DNA from: UBA1444 sp964521625
GTDB lineage: Bacteria; Bacillota; Negativicutes; UBA1444
NCBI GenBank assembly: GCA_964521625.1
Contig: CAZFSM010000003.1
Span: 160,030-224,029, forward strand
Reading direction: 5' to 3'
Length of the DNA: 64,000 nt
Shown one piece after another: positions 8,340 to 16,919 of this stretch; position 1 is the stretch's first letter, and each line of letters begins with the position of its first letter. The notes under the pieces are model-generated. The model ran no database searches, was not told where the DNA came from, and saw only the letters and a program-made list of their open reading frames with translations. Position numbers and translations under genes: made by a program.

Positions 8340-8375
8340 AAAAAAATACTCCTGCGGATTTCTGCGCAGGAATAT
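8340..8375 (-). terminator. Terminator of the NMT1-type ABC operon
   Basis: On the minus strand, a 12-bp stem with one G-U pair (TTCCTGCG with CGCAGGAG at its core, loop of 8) is followed by seven T. It lies about 65 bp past the stop codon of the permease gene at 8439. Confidence 0.8.
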
Positions 8376-8438
8376 TAATAGGGACAAGATATTTGCATCT
8401 AGTACTGCATAATCAAACAAAGCCTTGAGCTCGCATTT

Positions 8439-9230
8439 TCATTTCCATGGAATCAAAATCCGCTCCAGCCACTCCAACACTCGGTTAAAAGCCAAACCCA
8501 ACAGCGATAGCACCAAAACCCCCACCATCAATTTTGTCGTCAGCATCAGATCGCCATAATGAAGCACCATGGCGCCGATTCCTTCTTTAGCGGCAATCAT
8601 CTCGGCCGCTACCAGCAACAAAAGGGAAGTACCGGCCGCCAGTTTCAATCCGGCAAAAATCACCGGCAAGGCCGCTGGCAGAATCACCTTACGGATGATG
8701 TTCAACTGGGAAGTTCGGTAACTGACCGCCACTTTAATTAACAAAGGATCGATGTTCTTGACGCCGGAATAGGTATTGATCACCACCGGAAAAAAAACAC
8801 CCAGGCTGATAATTGAGATCTTCGACACCTCGCCGATCCCCAGCCAGAGGATAATCAGCGGCAACAACGCAATCTTCGGCACCGGATACAACGAATAAAT
8901 CAGCGGATTTCCCACTGCTTCAGCAAGCTTGGAAAATCCGGTCAAGAGCCCGATCAAAATGCCGGCTATGCTCCCGACGGCAAACCCCCAGCCGATCCGC
9001 TGCAGGCTGGCCTGCAGGTTTACGGCAATTTCGCCGCTGGTTGTCATTTCCCAACCAGTTGCCAAAATCGTGGTCGGTGACGGCAAGTAAAGGTCTGAAA
9101 CCAGCCCGGTCATACACAGTGCCTGCCACAACAGCAGCAACACCAATATGCCGACAGGTCCCGCCCAGCGCGGCGCTTTCTGTTCCATAAACGCCAGTCG
9201 GAATTTTACTTCTCGTTCAAAGGAAGCCAT
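8439..9230 (-). CDS. ABC transporter permease, SsuC/TauC family
   Basis: 263-residue inner-membrane permease with about six membrane segments. The sequence PVPKIALLPLIILWLGIGE is the EAA-like cytoplasmic loop typical of SsuC/TauC/NMT1-type permeases. The start at 9228-9230 (MASFEREVKF) has GGAGGTGT 6 nt upstream and overlaps the end region of the ATPase gene by design: stop at 9235, start at 9230. The open frame extends 41 codons further upstream, but this lies inside the ATPase gene and has no ribosome binding site. It forms an importer with the two genes upstream. The substrate is unknown; family members import sulfonates, nitrate, pyrimidine precursors and aromatic acids. Confidence 0.88.
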   Translation of the reverse strand: MASFEREVKFRLAFMEQKAPRWAGPVGILVLLLLWQALCMTGLVSDLYLPSPTTILATGWEMTTSGEIAVNLQASLQRIGWGFAVGSIAGILIGLLTGFSKLAEAVGNPLIYSLYPVPKIALLPLIILWLGIGEVSKISIISLGVFFPVVINTYSGVKNIDPLLIKVAVSYRTSQLNIIRKVILPAALPVIFAGLKLAAGTSLLLLVAAEMIAAKEGIGAMVLHYGDLMLTTKLMVGVLVLSLLGLAFNRVLEWLERILIPWK

Positions 9231-9234
9231 GCTT

Positions 9235-10011
9235 TCACACCTCCCTGAGCGCCTCTTCCGCGTCTTTGCGGATGAGGGTCCAGATGTGGTCGCAGTAGCC
9301 GTTGAAACGGGTGAGATGCTCGACGCCGTCACGTCCCCGGCGCGGCAGTTCAATCGTTAAAATACTGTTGATCCGTCCAGGTCGTCTCGACAAAACGACA
9401 ACCCGATCCGCCAGATAGACCGCTTCCTGAATGTTATGGGTAACATAGAGCGTGCTGAGACGATGCTGCTCCCATATCCGCAGCAACTCTTCCTGCATCA
9501 GGGTGCGCGTCTGGGCATCGAGGGCCGAAAACGGTTCGTCCATCAACAGCAAATCCGGCTGAATCGCCAATGTACGGGCGATTCCCGCCCGTTGACGCAT
9601 CCCGCCGGACAATTGATGCGGATAGGAGTTTTCAAACCCGACCAACCCAACCAGTTCGATGTGGTAACGGATGCGTTCCTGTCGTTCTTCGAGTGACAGG
9701 GCCATTTCCTCCAAGCCAAAGCCGATATTTTCCCGCACGGTACGCCAGGGGAACAGACCGACTTCCTGAAACACCATTCCGACCGAAGGATCGCGGTCTT
9801 CCGCCAAGCCTTCGACGAAAATCCGGCCACACGAAGGCGCCAGCAATCCGCCCACCATGTTTAGCAGCGTCGATTTGCCACAACCGCTGGGTCCTACCAG
9901 CACAACAAACTCTTCTTCTTCGATACGCAGGCAGATGTTTTCCAGTGCGGTGACCGGACTCCCGTCCGGCCCCGCATACTGTTTTCCGACCTGGTCAACA
10001 ACAATTCTCAT
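9235..10011 (-). CDS. ABC transporter ATP-binding protein, SsuB/TauB family
   Basis: 258-residue ATPase with Walker A GPSGCGKST (about residues 40-48), Q-loop FQEVGLFPWRTV, signature LSGGMRQRAGIARTLA, Walker B LLLMDEPFSALD and the switch histidine in YVTHNIQEAV. The FPWRTV Q-loop and the PFSALDAQTR string are typical of the nitrate/sulfonate/taurine importer ATPases. Its ATG overlaps the preceding TAA by one base (TAATG), implying translational coupling with the solute-binding gene. Confidence 0.93.
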   Translation of the reverse strand: MRIVVDQVGKQYAGPDGSPVTALENICLRIEEEEFVVLVGPSGCGKSTLLNMVGGLLAPSCGRIFVEGLAEDRDPSVGMVFQEVGLFPWRTVRENIGFGLEEMALSLEERQERIRYHIELVGLVGFENSYPHQLSGGMRQRAGIARTLAIQPDLLLMDEPFSALDAQTRTLMQEELLRIWEQHRLSTLYVTHNIQEAVYLADRVVVLSRRPGRINSILTIELPRRGRDGVEHLTRFNGYCDHIWTLIRKDAEEALREV

Positions 10012-11090
10012 TATTTTGCGGCGCCAAGCTTCTGCAGCGCCTCTTCCCAGATTTTACTGTCGACAACCTGGGCAGCCTGAACCGATTTCTCGATCATTTT
10101 ATGGTTGAAATACCAGTCGATCTGGGTCTGGATATCGCTGGTCAGTAATTTACCATCCCGGTCCATGTATGGAAGCCCCAGCTTAATATCCTCCGCAGGC
10201 GCACCGGTATATTTGGCAATAATCCCAATAACTTCCTCGAAGTTGGCCCCTGGCGCCAATTTGCCGTCCTTCTTCACCAGCACAGCGTCATAGTAGTAGC
10301 GGCTGGACTTGATGTAAGCCGCCAGAAAACGCATCGCAACATCCCGGTTCTGCATAAAGTCCGGGGCGAAGAATATCGCTGATGTCTGGTAATCGATCGC
10401 ATCGCCGACCTGGACCACGACTTTGCCATGTCCGGCTTTCTCGACCTTGGTGATATTGGGCTCGTTCAGGATAACCGCGTCAACCTGTTTTCCCTGCAAC
10501 GCCGCCATGACTGAACTGAGTTTGCCCAGAGGCACGACTTCCACGTCTGTCAGTTTCAGTCCTTTGGTTTCCAGCAGTCGACCCAGCATATAATGGAAGG
10601 TGGAACCGGTCTGGGTAATGCCGATCCGTTTCCCCTTCAAATCTTCCAGTTTCTTGGCACCGCCTTCCCACAAGTCGGTGCGCATCAACAGCGCCGAAGA
10701 AGAATAGCCCTTCTGTTCACGCCCCTTGTCCGCAACAATTGACAGCTTTTGCCCGCCTGCCACCATGTTGAACAAGCTGGCGGTAATTCCAGTAGCGCCA
10801 ACCTGGACTTTATTCGAGGCTGTAGCCACCGCAATCGGGTGGGCAGCATCAAACCACTGCGGATCGATTTCAATTCCCTGTTCTTTAAAATAGCCTTTTT
10901 CCATGCCGATAAAAATCGGTGCGGTACTGGTCAGTTTCAAAATCCCGACCGAAACTTTCGTGGCCTGTGCCGGCGCCGCCGGAGCGACCGGTTTCGCCGG
11001 TTCTACCGATTTGCCGCAACCAACCAGCAAACTCGCTAAAACAAATAGTATCAGAATCCCAAAGATCAATCCTTTTTGCTGTTTGTTCAC
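10011..11090 (-). CDS. NMT1/SsuA-type ABC solute-binding lipoprotein
   Basis: 359 residues beginning with a GTG codon (11088-11090), preceded by GGGAG. A lipoprotein signal (LASLLVGCGKS) is followed by a proline/alanine linker and an NMT1-like fold: APIFIGMEKGYFKEQGIEID, VATASNKVQVGATGI, LKGKRIGITQTGSTFHY. It is the first gene of a three-gene importer operon. Members bind sulfonates, nitrate, riboflavin or pyrimidine precursors and other small anions; nothing here settles which. Confidence 0.9.
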   Translation of the reverse strand: MNKQQKGLIFGILILFVLASLLVGCGKSVEPAKPVAPAAPAQATKVSVGILKLTSTAPIFIGMEKGYFKEQGIEIDPQWFDAAHPIAVATASNKVQVGATGITASLFNMVAGGQKLSIVADKGREQKGYSSSALLMRTDLWEGGAKKLEDLKGKRIGITQTGSTFHYMLGRLLETKGLKLTDVEVVPLGKLSSVMAALQGKQVDAVILNEPNITKVEKAGHGKVVVQVGDAIDYQTSAIFFAPDFMQNRDVAMRFLAAYIKSSRYYYDAVLVKKDGKLAPGANFEEVIGIIAKYTGAPAEDIKLGLPYMDRDGKLLTSDIQTQIDWYFNHKMIEKSVQAAQVVDSKIWEEALQKLGAAK

Positions 11091-11166
11091 GCTAAAACTC
11101 CCTTTCTACCTTTCTACACTGCTGCCTGTTTATTTACCAAACGAGCTGCGGGCTCATTTGTCCTTG

Positions 11167-11195
11167 ATTATATTACAACAAATTCGTTGCGGCAA
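11167..11195 (-). promoter_or_regulatory. Sigma-A promoter of the NMT1-type ABC operon
   Basis: On the minus strand, TTGCCG (11190-11195) and TATAAT (11167-11172) are separated by 17 nt, about 77 bp upstream of the GTG start. Confidence 0.65.
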
Positions 11196-11442
11196 TAAAG
11201 CGAATTCAAAATGCTATGGTAGCATCGCAACACCACAGTGTCCAAAATACAGTACGGCAGATCAAAAAAACGTCTACAATCGTCAACATTTTCCTGAGCA
11301 AAGCGAAAACCAGAAGGAATAATTCTGCCAAACCCGAATTAATTTCAATATTGCAAAACAACACTAGAATTGCACCTGCAGGAAAAGATGAGTCCGCATT
11401 CACCGCTGAAGTCTATAGTGTTTTTAGAGAGCACTAATAAAT

Positions 11443-11458
11443 TGGCACGATTATTGCA
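11443..11458 (+). promoter_or_regulatory. Sigma-54 promoter of the chemoreceptor-like gene at 11541
   Basis: TGGCAC, 5 nt, TTGCA matches the -24/-12 consensus with all key bases, 83 bp before the start codon. The intervening 300 bp back to the minus-strand ABC promoter contain no gene I can support. Confidence 0.75.
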
Positions 11459-11540
11459 AATAAAATAATAGTTGTATTTTTTGCCAAAATATTTCATAAG
11501 ACGAACATGTGCGATTATATTTTAGGGAGGAGAACGATAC

Positions 11541-12386
11541 ATGTCCACTGAAGACAATGCGGTGTTGGAAAAATTTCTGCATGTGATGCCTCTATTGGGT
11601 GCTATGTTCTCGGCCGACATCGGTGTTGCCGTCACTGATCGGGAAAAATATCTGCTATACAAACCCGGGCGGCAATTGGACCTGAAGATCAGCGCCGGCA
11701 CCCCACTTAAGGCCGGCACGGCCATCGTTCGCGCCATGAATGAAAATCGCCGCGTATCCGTTCGGGGAGACAAAGCTACGTTTGGTTTACCGTACATTGC
11801 CACCGCAGTGCCAATTCAGGATAGCAATGGATCGGTCGTCGGCGGCGCCGTCATCATTGAATCGGTCGACCAGCAGGACAAGCTGACAGAAATGGCGGTC
11901 AAACTGGCTGACAGCACCAACACCCTCGCCAGCACCTCGCAGGAAATTTCTGCCCAGACTGAAGAAATCAGTGCGGTAAGTCGCGCTATGTCATTAGCTG
12001 CCAGTCAATCGCAAAACCGCCTGCAAGAAACCGATCAGGTGGTCGGATTGATCAAAGCCATCGCCGGTCAGACCAATATGCTTGGCTTAAACGCCGCGAT
12101 CGAAGCGGCCCGCGTCGGCGAGCAGGGGCGGGGTTTTGGCGTTGTTGCCGAAGAAATCCGCAAATTGGCCGCCTCGACGGGAGATTCCATCAAGCAAATT
12201 GAAGCGACCCTGCGGACGATTCGTGATGACAGCCGGAAGAACTACGAGCAGGCTTGCCGAATCGATGAAGTCATGCCGCAAATCGCGCAAGCGATCACGC
12301 AAGTGGCCGGCACAGTGCAGGAAGTTAATGAGATGGCCCGCAATCTGAATCAAATGGCCGCCGATCTGACTAAAAACCAGGCTTAA
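11541..12386 (+). CDS. Soluble methyl-accepting chemotaxis-like transducer (paralogue 1)
   Basis: 281 residues, no signal peptide and no membrane segment. Residues 1-115 form a small sensory domain (ADIGVAVTDREKYLLY, then PIQDSNGSVVGGAVI) shared with the genes at 42574 and 44767. Residues 120-281 are a shortened methyl-accepting signalling domain with the hairpin tip IAGQTNMLGLNAAIEAARVG EQGRG. It has no HAMP domain. The family transmits signals to CheA/CheW, so a cytoplasmic metabolic sensor is likely, although coupling to another kinase is possible. GGGAGGAG precedes the ATG. It has its own sigma-54 promoter, unlike its paralogues. Its 3' end overlaps the convergent glycosyltransferase gene by 17 bp. 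Confidence 0.85.
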   Translation: MSTEDNAVLEKFLHVMPLLGAMFSADIGVAVTDREKYLLYKPGRQLDLKISAGTPLKAGTAIVRAMNENRRVSVRGDKATFGLPYIATAVPIQDSNGSVVGGAVIIESVDQQDKLTEMAVKLADSTNTLASTSQEISAQTEEISAVSRAMSLAASQSQNRLQETDQVVGLIKAIAGQTNMLGLNAAIEAARVGEQGRGFGVVAEEIRKLAASTGDSIKQIEATLRTIRDDSRKNYEQACRIDEVMPQIAQAITQVAGTVQEVNEMARNLNQMAADLTKNQA

Positions 12387-13773
12387 AACCACGGCAGAGA
12401 AAAACCAGTATACTGCGTTGAATATATCGATCTGAATACGATAATGGCGGCAAAGGACTGACTTCGACAAAAAGTTGCTCCAATGCCGCTTTGTGTTGTT
12501 CATCGCCAAAAAACACCGCGTCCTCACCGGCCTGAAGCGGCGATTCGCCTCGCCAATAATCATACTGGGAAAACCGCGAAGGTGTGAGCACCTGGACCAT
12601 CGGCCGCCCCGGCAAATAGTACCAGGCGAGCGACGCCAATTTGTAGTCGGCCGCCAACACGTGTTTCGCAGTCAAGAGCTCCGGTCCGGCCGATCGGAAC
12701 ATCACATCATAGCCTAGCACCTGTCGTTTCATCACAAGTTGCGGCGGCAGAAAGCTAAAAGCCTCCGGTATCTTTAGCAGAAGGATCAAGACAGCGCCCA
12801 CGACAATCCCCGCGCGGTAAATATTTCTATACCGGAGGCACTCAAGCCACCGGGCAATCAAAACGATGCCTGTGACGTAGGCGGGCGCCGCCCAGTTGCC
12901 TTCCGGTCGCTTAAACAAGGCCGAATAGGCGAAAAACACCAATACAGTCAGGCAGGGCCAGAGTAAAAAAACCTGCTTTTCATCAGCCAGAATTTTTCTC
13001 CAGGAACGAAACAAAACATACAACAATACTAAGAAAAACAGCGGATTCAGGGCGACAGTCTGAACGCCCAGATATTCGAAGAAACTGCCCGGATTCAAAG
13101 TCTGCGCTGCCGCAAAGCCATGATTCAATTGAAATTGAAAAGAAACCCATTCATGGCGGTAATTCCAGAGGAGAACCGGCGAAAACACCAGCAAAGCCGT
13201 TCCGATCGAAAACCACACTGCTCGGTTGCCCAGCTGCCGACGATAAGAGGAAAACAGCAAAAAACCCAGTACACCCGGCAATAGCAACACCGCCGTATAT
13301 TTCGACAGCAACGCAAATCCGGCAGTCACGCCCGCCAGATAGTAATAACCCCGCCGATCACCAAACAACGTCCTCTGCAGGAACCAGAGCGTCGCCGTCC
13401 AGCCCAGGATCAGCGGCGCATCCGGCGTAGCCAGGCTAAACCCGAGCTGGGCCAGTGGCGACAATAAAAAAATCAGCAAGGCACGATCTGCCACAGTAGC
13501 ATTGAACAAATCTTTGGCCATCTGCCAAATCCCGAATCCCGTCAAGGTCATGCAGCCTAGCGGAACCAAACGGATCAGCCATTCGGCATCGCCAAACACA
13601 GTCACCAACTTGATCAACCAGGCAATCATCGGCGGATGATCAAAATAAGAAAGCTGCAGATGCTTTGACCAGACCCAGTAGTAGGCCTCGTCAAAATGCA
13701 GCGGCAGCGTCATGTTATAAATCAGGTTAAATAGCACGACAAAGGCAAAAAAAGCAGCCGTAGACCGCTTCAT
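12370..13773 (-). CDS. ArnT-like glycosyltransferase family 39 membrane protein
   Basis: 467-residue polytopic protein of the PMT/ArnT superfamily, which transfers a sugar from a polyprenyl-phosphate donor on the outer face of the membrane. The first periplasmic loop has HFDEAYYWVWSKHLQLSYFDHPPM, containing the acidic DE and the FDHPP motif of this superfamily. The ATG at 13771-13773 overlaps the TGA of the GT2 gene (ATGA). With the GT2 and GtrA genes it makes a three-step module: load sugar on undecaprenyl phosphate, flip, transfer. The acceptor (lipid A, surface polymer or protein) is not apparent. Confidence 0.85.
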   Translation of the reverse strand: MKRSTAAFFAFVVLFNLIYNMTLPLHFDEAYYWVWSKHLQLSYFDHPPMIAWLIKLVTVFGDAEWLIRLVPLGCMTLTGFGIWQMAKDLFNATVADRALLIFLLSPLAQLGFSLATPDAPLILGWTATLWFLQRTLFGDRRGYYYLAGVTAGFALLSKYTAVLLLPGVLGFLLFSSYRRQLGNRAVWFSIGTALLVFSPVLLWNYRHEWVSFQFQLNHGFAAAQTLNPGSFFEYLGVQTVALNPLFFLVLLYVLFRSWRKILADEKQVFLLWPCLTVLVFFAYSALFKRPEGNWAAPAYVTGIVLIARWLECLRYRNIYRAGIVVGAVLILLLKIPEAFSFLPPQLVMKRQVLGYDVMFRSAGPELLTAKHVLAADYKLASLAWYYLPGRPMVQVLTPSRFSQYDYWRGESPLQAGEDAVFFGDEQHKAALEQLFVEVSPLPPLSYSDRYIQRSILVFLCRGFKPGF

Positions 13774-14495
13774 GAGGAAATGCTGGAGTCCAGGCGAAGC
13801 TTCCACACCATCAGCACCGCTTCAAGAAATATCTTGCGCGACATCTTGGATTTTCCTGCCGTTCGGTCTTCAAAAACGATCGGTGTCTCGAAGACGTGAA
13901 ACCCTTGGCAACTGGCCCGATAGGTCATTTCGATCTGAAACGAATAGCCGTTGGATTTAATCGAATCCAAATCGATGGCTTCCAGCACTTCCCGCCGGAA
14001 ACACTTAAACCCGCCGGTCAAATCACGCAGAGAAAGTCCCAGGATTGTCCGGGCATACAAACTGCCGCCGCGACTGATAAATTTGCGCAGCAAACCCCAG
14101 TTTTTCACGCCGCCGCCTGCCACGTAACGACTGCCCAGCACCAGATCATGCGTCTTGATCGCAGCCAAAAAGTCCGGCAGATATTTCGGGTCATGCGAAA
14201 AATCGGCATCCATTTCAAAAATATAATCATAATCGCGAGCCAGCGCCCATTTGAAACCGGCGATATAGGCAGTGCCCAATCCCAGCTTACCGGCCCGTTT
14301 CAGCAAAAACAGCTTTCCTGGATACGTAGACTCCATCAAGCTTTCGACGATCTCATAGGTTCGGTCCGGCGAATTGTCATCGACAACCAGCACATGCGCC
14401 GCCGGGTCGGTCTGCGTGATCAGCTCCAATAATTTTTCGATATTGTCCCGCTCATTATATGTCGGAATAATGATCAGATGTCCGGCCACGGTCAC
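13770..14495 (-). CDS. Polyprenyl-phosphate glycosyltransferase (DPM1-like, GT2)
   Basis: 241-residue cytoplasmic family 2 glycosyltransferase. LIIIPTYNERDNIEKLLE opens the nucleotide-binding fold; VLVVDDNSPDRTYEIV and FEMDADFSHDP (DxD, metal and nucleotide-sugar binding, about residues 93-105) follow. It is close to dolichol-phosphate mannosyltransferase DPM1 and lacks the C-terminal membrane domains of the longer homologues. The start is GTG at 14493-14495, overlapping the GtrA stop; a second GTG two codons on is possible. Confidence 0.88.
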   Translation of the reverse strand: MTVAGHLIIIPTYNERDNIEKLLELITQTDPAAHVLVVDDNSPDRTYEIVESLMESTYPGKLFLLKRAGKLGLGTAYIAGFKWALARDYDYIFEMDADFSHDPKYLPDFLAAIKTHDLVLGSRYVAGGGVKNWGLLRKFISRGGSLYARTILGLSLRDLTGGFKCFRREVLEAIDLDSIKSNGYSFQIEMTYRASCQGFHVFETPIVFEDRTAGKSKMSRKIFLEAVLMVWKLRLDSSISS

Positions 14496-14911
14496 CCTTC
14501 CCTTCCATTCGTTTCGCCCGGTTCAGCCGTATCCGTCTTTTCGCCGAACGTGAACCGGGAATTCATAATGAAGTTTAAAATACTGACCAAGCCGATTGAA
14601 AACAGCTGGGCCAGCGTCTTATCCATCGCCAGCGCCTCGACAAACAGTCGCAACAATAACAGGTTCACGCCAAGATTCAGTACACTGACCGCCAAAAAGC
14701 GGAAATACTTGTTGCGGCGGCTACGAAAAGCCGCCTGTCCTTTGAAAGTCCAACGAAAATTCCAATAAAAATTATTGGTCACGGCAAATAAAAAAGATAC
14801 CACCGCCGCCATTAGATAATATAAACCGCTGTTTACCGCCAGCGCATAAACAGCCATGTTGACCAAAGTTCCTGACAACCCGACAACTGAAAACTTGATA
14901 AAACGTTTCAC
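14492..14911 (-). CDS. GtrA-family membrane protein, putative polyprenyl-phosphate sugar flippase
   Basis: 139 residues, four membrane segments. It has the GtrA pattern: KFSVVGLSGTLVNMAVYAL at the start and NFYWNFRWTFKG before the third segment. The GTG at 14909-14911 is chosen because GGCAGGG lies 9 nt upstream. A TTG further up (14953) would fall on the promoter -10 element itself. It heads the GtrA-GT2-GT39 operon. GtrA proteins are thought to flip undecaprenyl-phosphate sugars. Confidence 0.82.
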   Translation of the reverse strand: MKRFIKFSVVGLSGTLVNMAVYALAVNSGLYYLMAAVVSFLFAVTNNFYWNFRWTFKGQAAFRSRRNKYFRFLAVSVLNLGVNLLLLRLFVEALAMDKTLAQLFSIGLVSILNFIMNSRFTFGEKTDTAEPGETNGREG

Positions 14912-14952
14912 CCAATAATACCCTGCCTTGTTTTTTGACAAATTCTTTTTCA

Positions 14953-14961
14953 ATTATAACA
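14953..14961 (-). promoter_or_regulatory. Extended -10 promoter of the GtrA-GT2-GT39 operon
   Basis: TGTTATAAT on the minus strand is an extended -10 element; the -35 region is weak. It implies a transcript start near 14946, consistent with a GTG start at 14911. Confidence 0.5.
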
Positions 14962-15026
14962 CAGCAAGCCGGTCGAAGCGAAAGCCGCAGGCAAATCAAC
15001 TGAACCGCCAAACGGCGAACCTGCCG

Positions 15027-15055
15027 TTGATAATATTTCTCCACAGAAGTATAAT
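15027..15055 (+). promoter_or_regulatory. Sigma-A promoter of the TM1266-aspA-hydF operon
   Basis: TTGATA (15027-15032) and TATAAT (15050-15055) are 17 nt apart. Transcription would start near 15062, giving a leader of about 150 nt. Confidence 0.75.
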
Positions 15056-15061
15056 GAGATA

Positions 15062-15211
15062 TGATTCAACGCCTGCGGAACAGGGTGTAAACCTGACGCC
15101 AAGGGATGAGCACAGTGATGCATTTTTGTGTCATTCGGTTCATCCGCTCTGTGCGTCTGGCACAGAGCTTTATTTTTGCCCTGAACTATATTTTTATAAC
15201 GGAGGTCACTC
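15062..15211 (+). promoter_or_regulatory. Structured attenuator leader of the hydrogenase-maturation operon
   Basis: The 150-nt untranslated leader ends in an intrinsic terminator: CTCTGTGC (15147-15154) pairs with GCACAGAG (15160-15167) around GTCTG and is followed by TTTATTTTT-type sequence (15169-15177). Upstream, GGATGA near 15102 can pair with TCATCC near 15140. A GCACAG in the same region can instead pair with CTGTGC of the terminator's left arm, a possible antiterminator. I do not recognise a known riboswitch class. Confidence 0.55.
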
Positions 15212-15466
15212 ATGAATCAACGACTTGGCTTCATCGGCATCGTGATCGAGGATCCGGACAAAGCGCCGGAAATCAACAATATTTTAAGCCGTCACGGCCA
15301 GATCATCGCCGGCCGGATGGGAATTCCCCGCATCCACCACAATGAAGCCGGCATTTCTGTCATCACGCTCATCGTACAAGGCACGACTGATGAACTCGGC
15401 GCGCTCACCGGCCAACTCGGCAATATCAGCGGTGTACAGGTCCGCTCGGCATTGAGCAGCAAATAA
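15212..15466 (+). CDS. TM1266-type iron-only hydrogenase system regulator
   Basis: 84-residue protein with an ACT-like ferredoxin fold. GFIGIVIEDPDKAPEINNIL and GRMGIPRIHHNEAGISVITL are typical of the small putative regulators found beside [FeFe]-hydrogenase maturation genes. The molecular function of the family is not established. The ATG is preceded by GGAGG. It is the first gene of an operon with aspA and hydF, which supports the assignment. Confidence 0.85.
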   Translation: MNQRLGFIGIVIEDPDKAPEINNILSRHGQIIAGRMGIPRIHHNEAGISVITLIVQGTTDELGALTGQLGNISGVQVRSALSSK

Positions 15467-15488
15467 GATGACTGTGCAGGAGGGTGCC

Positions 15489-16919
15489 ATGTACCGAATG
15501 GAAACCGACTTTCTCGGTGAGAAACCAGTCCCCGCCGTCGCCTATTACGGTATCCATACTGTCCGCGCGCTGGAAAATTTCGCGGTGTCCCGGCAACTTG
15601 TCCATCCCGAACTGATCCGCGCCATCGCCACCGTCAAGCAGGCGGCGGCGGAAATGAACCTGCATCTGGGTCTGCTCGACCCCCAGGTCGGTTCGGCGAT
15701 ATTTCAGGCAGCCGGCGAAATAGCCGAAGGCCGCTTTGCTGACCAGTTTCCGCTTGACGCGTTGCAGGGAGGCGCCGGAACCTCAACCAACATGAATGTA
15801 AATGAAGTCATCGCCAACCGCGCCTGCGAACTGCTCGGCAGCCAGAAGGGCGACTACGCCGTGGTGCATCCATTGGACCAGGTCAATCTGTCGCAATCCA
15901 CCAACGACGTCTATCCCACCGCGCTGCGGATAGCCGCCATCCGGTTGCTGCAGGGCCTGGCCGAAGCCTGCGCCCAGTTGCAGGGTGCGCTGCAAAAAAA
16001 AGAGGCCGAATTTGCCGGTGTGCTTAAACTAGGCCGCACTGAGATGCAAGATGCCGTGCCGGTCACGCTGGGCCAGGAGTTTTCCGCCTGGGCCGAAGCG
16101 ATCGCCCGCGACCGCTGGCGCCTCTATAAAGTCGAAGAACGGCTGCGCGAAGTCAACCTCGGCGGCACGGCAGTCGGCACCGGTCTTAATGCAGAACGAA
16201 AATATGTATTTGGTGTCGTAGAACGGCTGCGCTCGCTGACCGGCATCGGCCTGGCCCGCGACGAAAACATGATCGACACGACCCAGAACGCTGACGTTTT
16301 TGTCGAAGTATCCGGTCTGCTCAAGGCCTGCGCTACAACATTGATCAAGATCAGCAACGACCTGCGGCTGCTTTCCTCTGGTCCGCGCGGCGGTTTCGGC
16401 GAGATCCGCCTACCCGATTTGCAAGCCGGTTCCTCGATCATGCCAGGCAAGGTCAATCCAGTCATGCCGGAAATGGTGGCCCAGATCGCCTACCAGACCA
16501 TCGCCCGCGATCTGGCGATCACTCTGGCCGCACAAGGCGGTCAGCTCGAACTGAACGCCTTCCTGCCGCTCATCGCCGCCAATCTATTGCCGGCGATGGA
16601 AGAGCTGACCAATGCGATGCGATTGTTCGCCGAACGCTGCATTAACGGCATTGAAGCCAATAACGAACGTTGCCGGTTTCACCTGGAAAACAGCGTGGCA
16701 CTGATCACGGCGCTGGCGCCGCTAATCGGTTACGACCGGGCGGCGAGCCTCGCCAAACAGGCTCTGCAGGCCGACTCACCCGTCAAACAGTCTCTGCTTG
16801 ATTCTGGCCTGTTTACAACTGAAGAACTGGATAATTTGCTGCGACCGGAAGCCCTGACCCGCCCGGGGATGGTAAAACGACCGACCGCCGCCAAACCGAA
16901 GGAGGCCGCCCATGAATGA
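15489..16919 (+). CDS. aspA: Aspartate ammonia-lyase
   Basis: 476-residue member of the fumarase/aspartase superfamily, converting aspartate to fumarate and ammonia in the cytoplasm. The flexible-loop signature GSSIMPGKVNPVMPEM, the GAGTSTNMNVNEVIANRA stretch and QSTNDVYPTA are all present; they fit aspartase better than fumarase, but fumarase cannot be wholly excluded. The start at 15489 follows GGAGGG; an in-frame ATG at 15468 lies before that site and lacks its own. AspA genes are known neighbours of hydEFG. A reasonable inference is that AspA supplies ammonia for the bridging dithiomethylamine ligand of the H-cluster. Confidence 0.85.
   Translation: MYRMETDFLGEKPVPAVAYYGIHTVRALENFAVSRQLVHPELIRAIATVKQAAAEMNLHLGLLDPQVGSAIFQAAGEIAEGRFADQFPLDALQGGAGTSTNMNVNEVIANRACELLGSQKGDYAVVHPLDQVNLSQSTNDVYPTALRIAAIRLLQGLAEACAQLQGALQKKEAEFAGVLKLGRTEMQDAVPVTLGQEFSAWAEAIARDRWRLYKVEERLREVNLGGTAVGTGLNAERKYVFGVVERLRSLTGIGLARDENMIDTTQNADVFVEVSGLLKACATTLIKISNDLRLLSSGPRGGFGEIRLPDLQAGSSIMPGKVNPVMPEMVAQIAYQTIARDLAITLAAQGGQLELNAFLPLIAANLLPAMEELTNAMRLFAERCINGIEANNERCRFHLENSVALITALAPLIGYDRAASLAKQALQADSPVKQSLLDSGLFTTEELDNLLRPEALTRPGMVKRPTAAKPKEAAHE

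Noticed and set aside
8226..8420. 64-codon minus-strand open frame between the ABC operon and tctA
   Set aside because: It spans the terminator hairpin of the ABC operon, has no good ribosome binding site, and its product resembles nothing I know.
15062..15211. Known riboswitch (c-di-GMP, NiCo, fluoride, cobalamin, TPP)
   Set aside because: None of the conserved cores I remember can be laid onto the sequence; kept as an unassigned leader.
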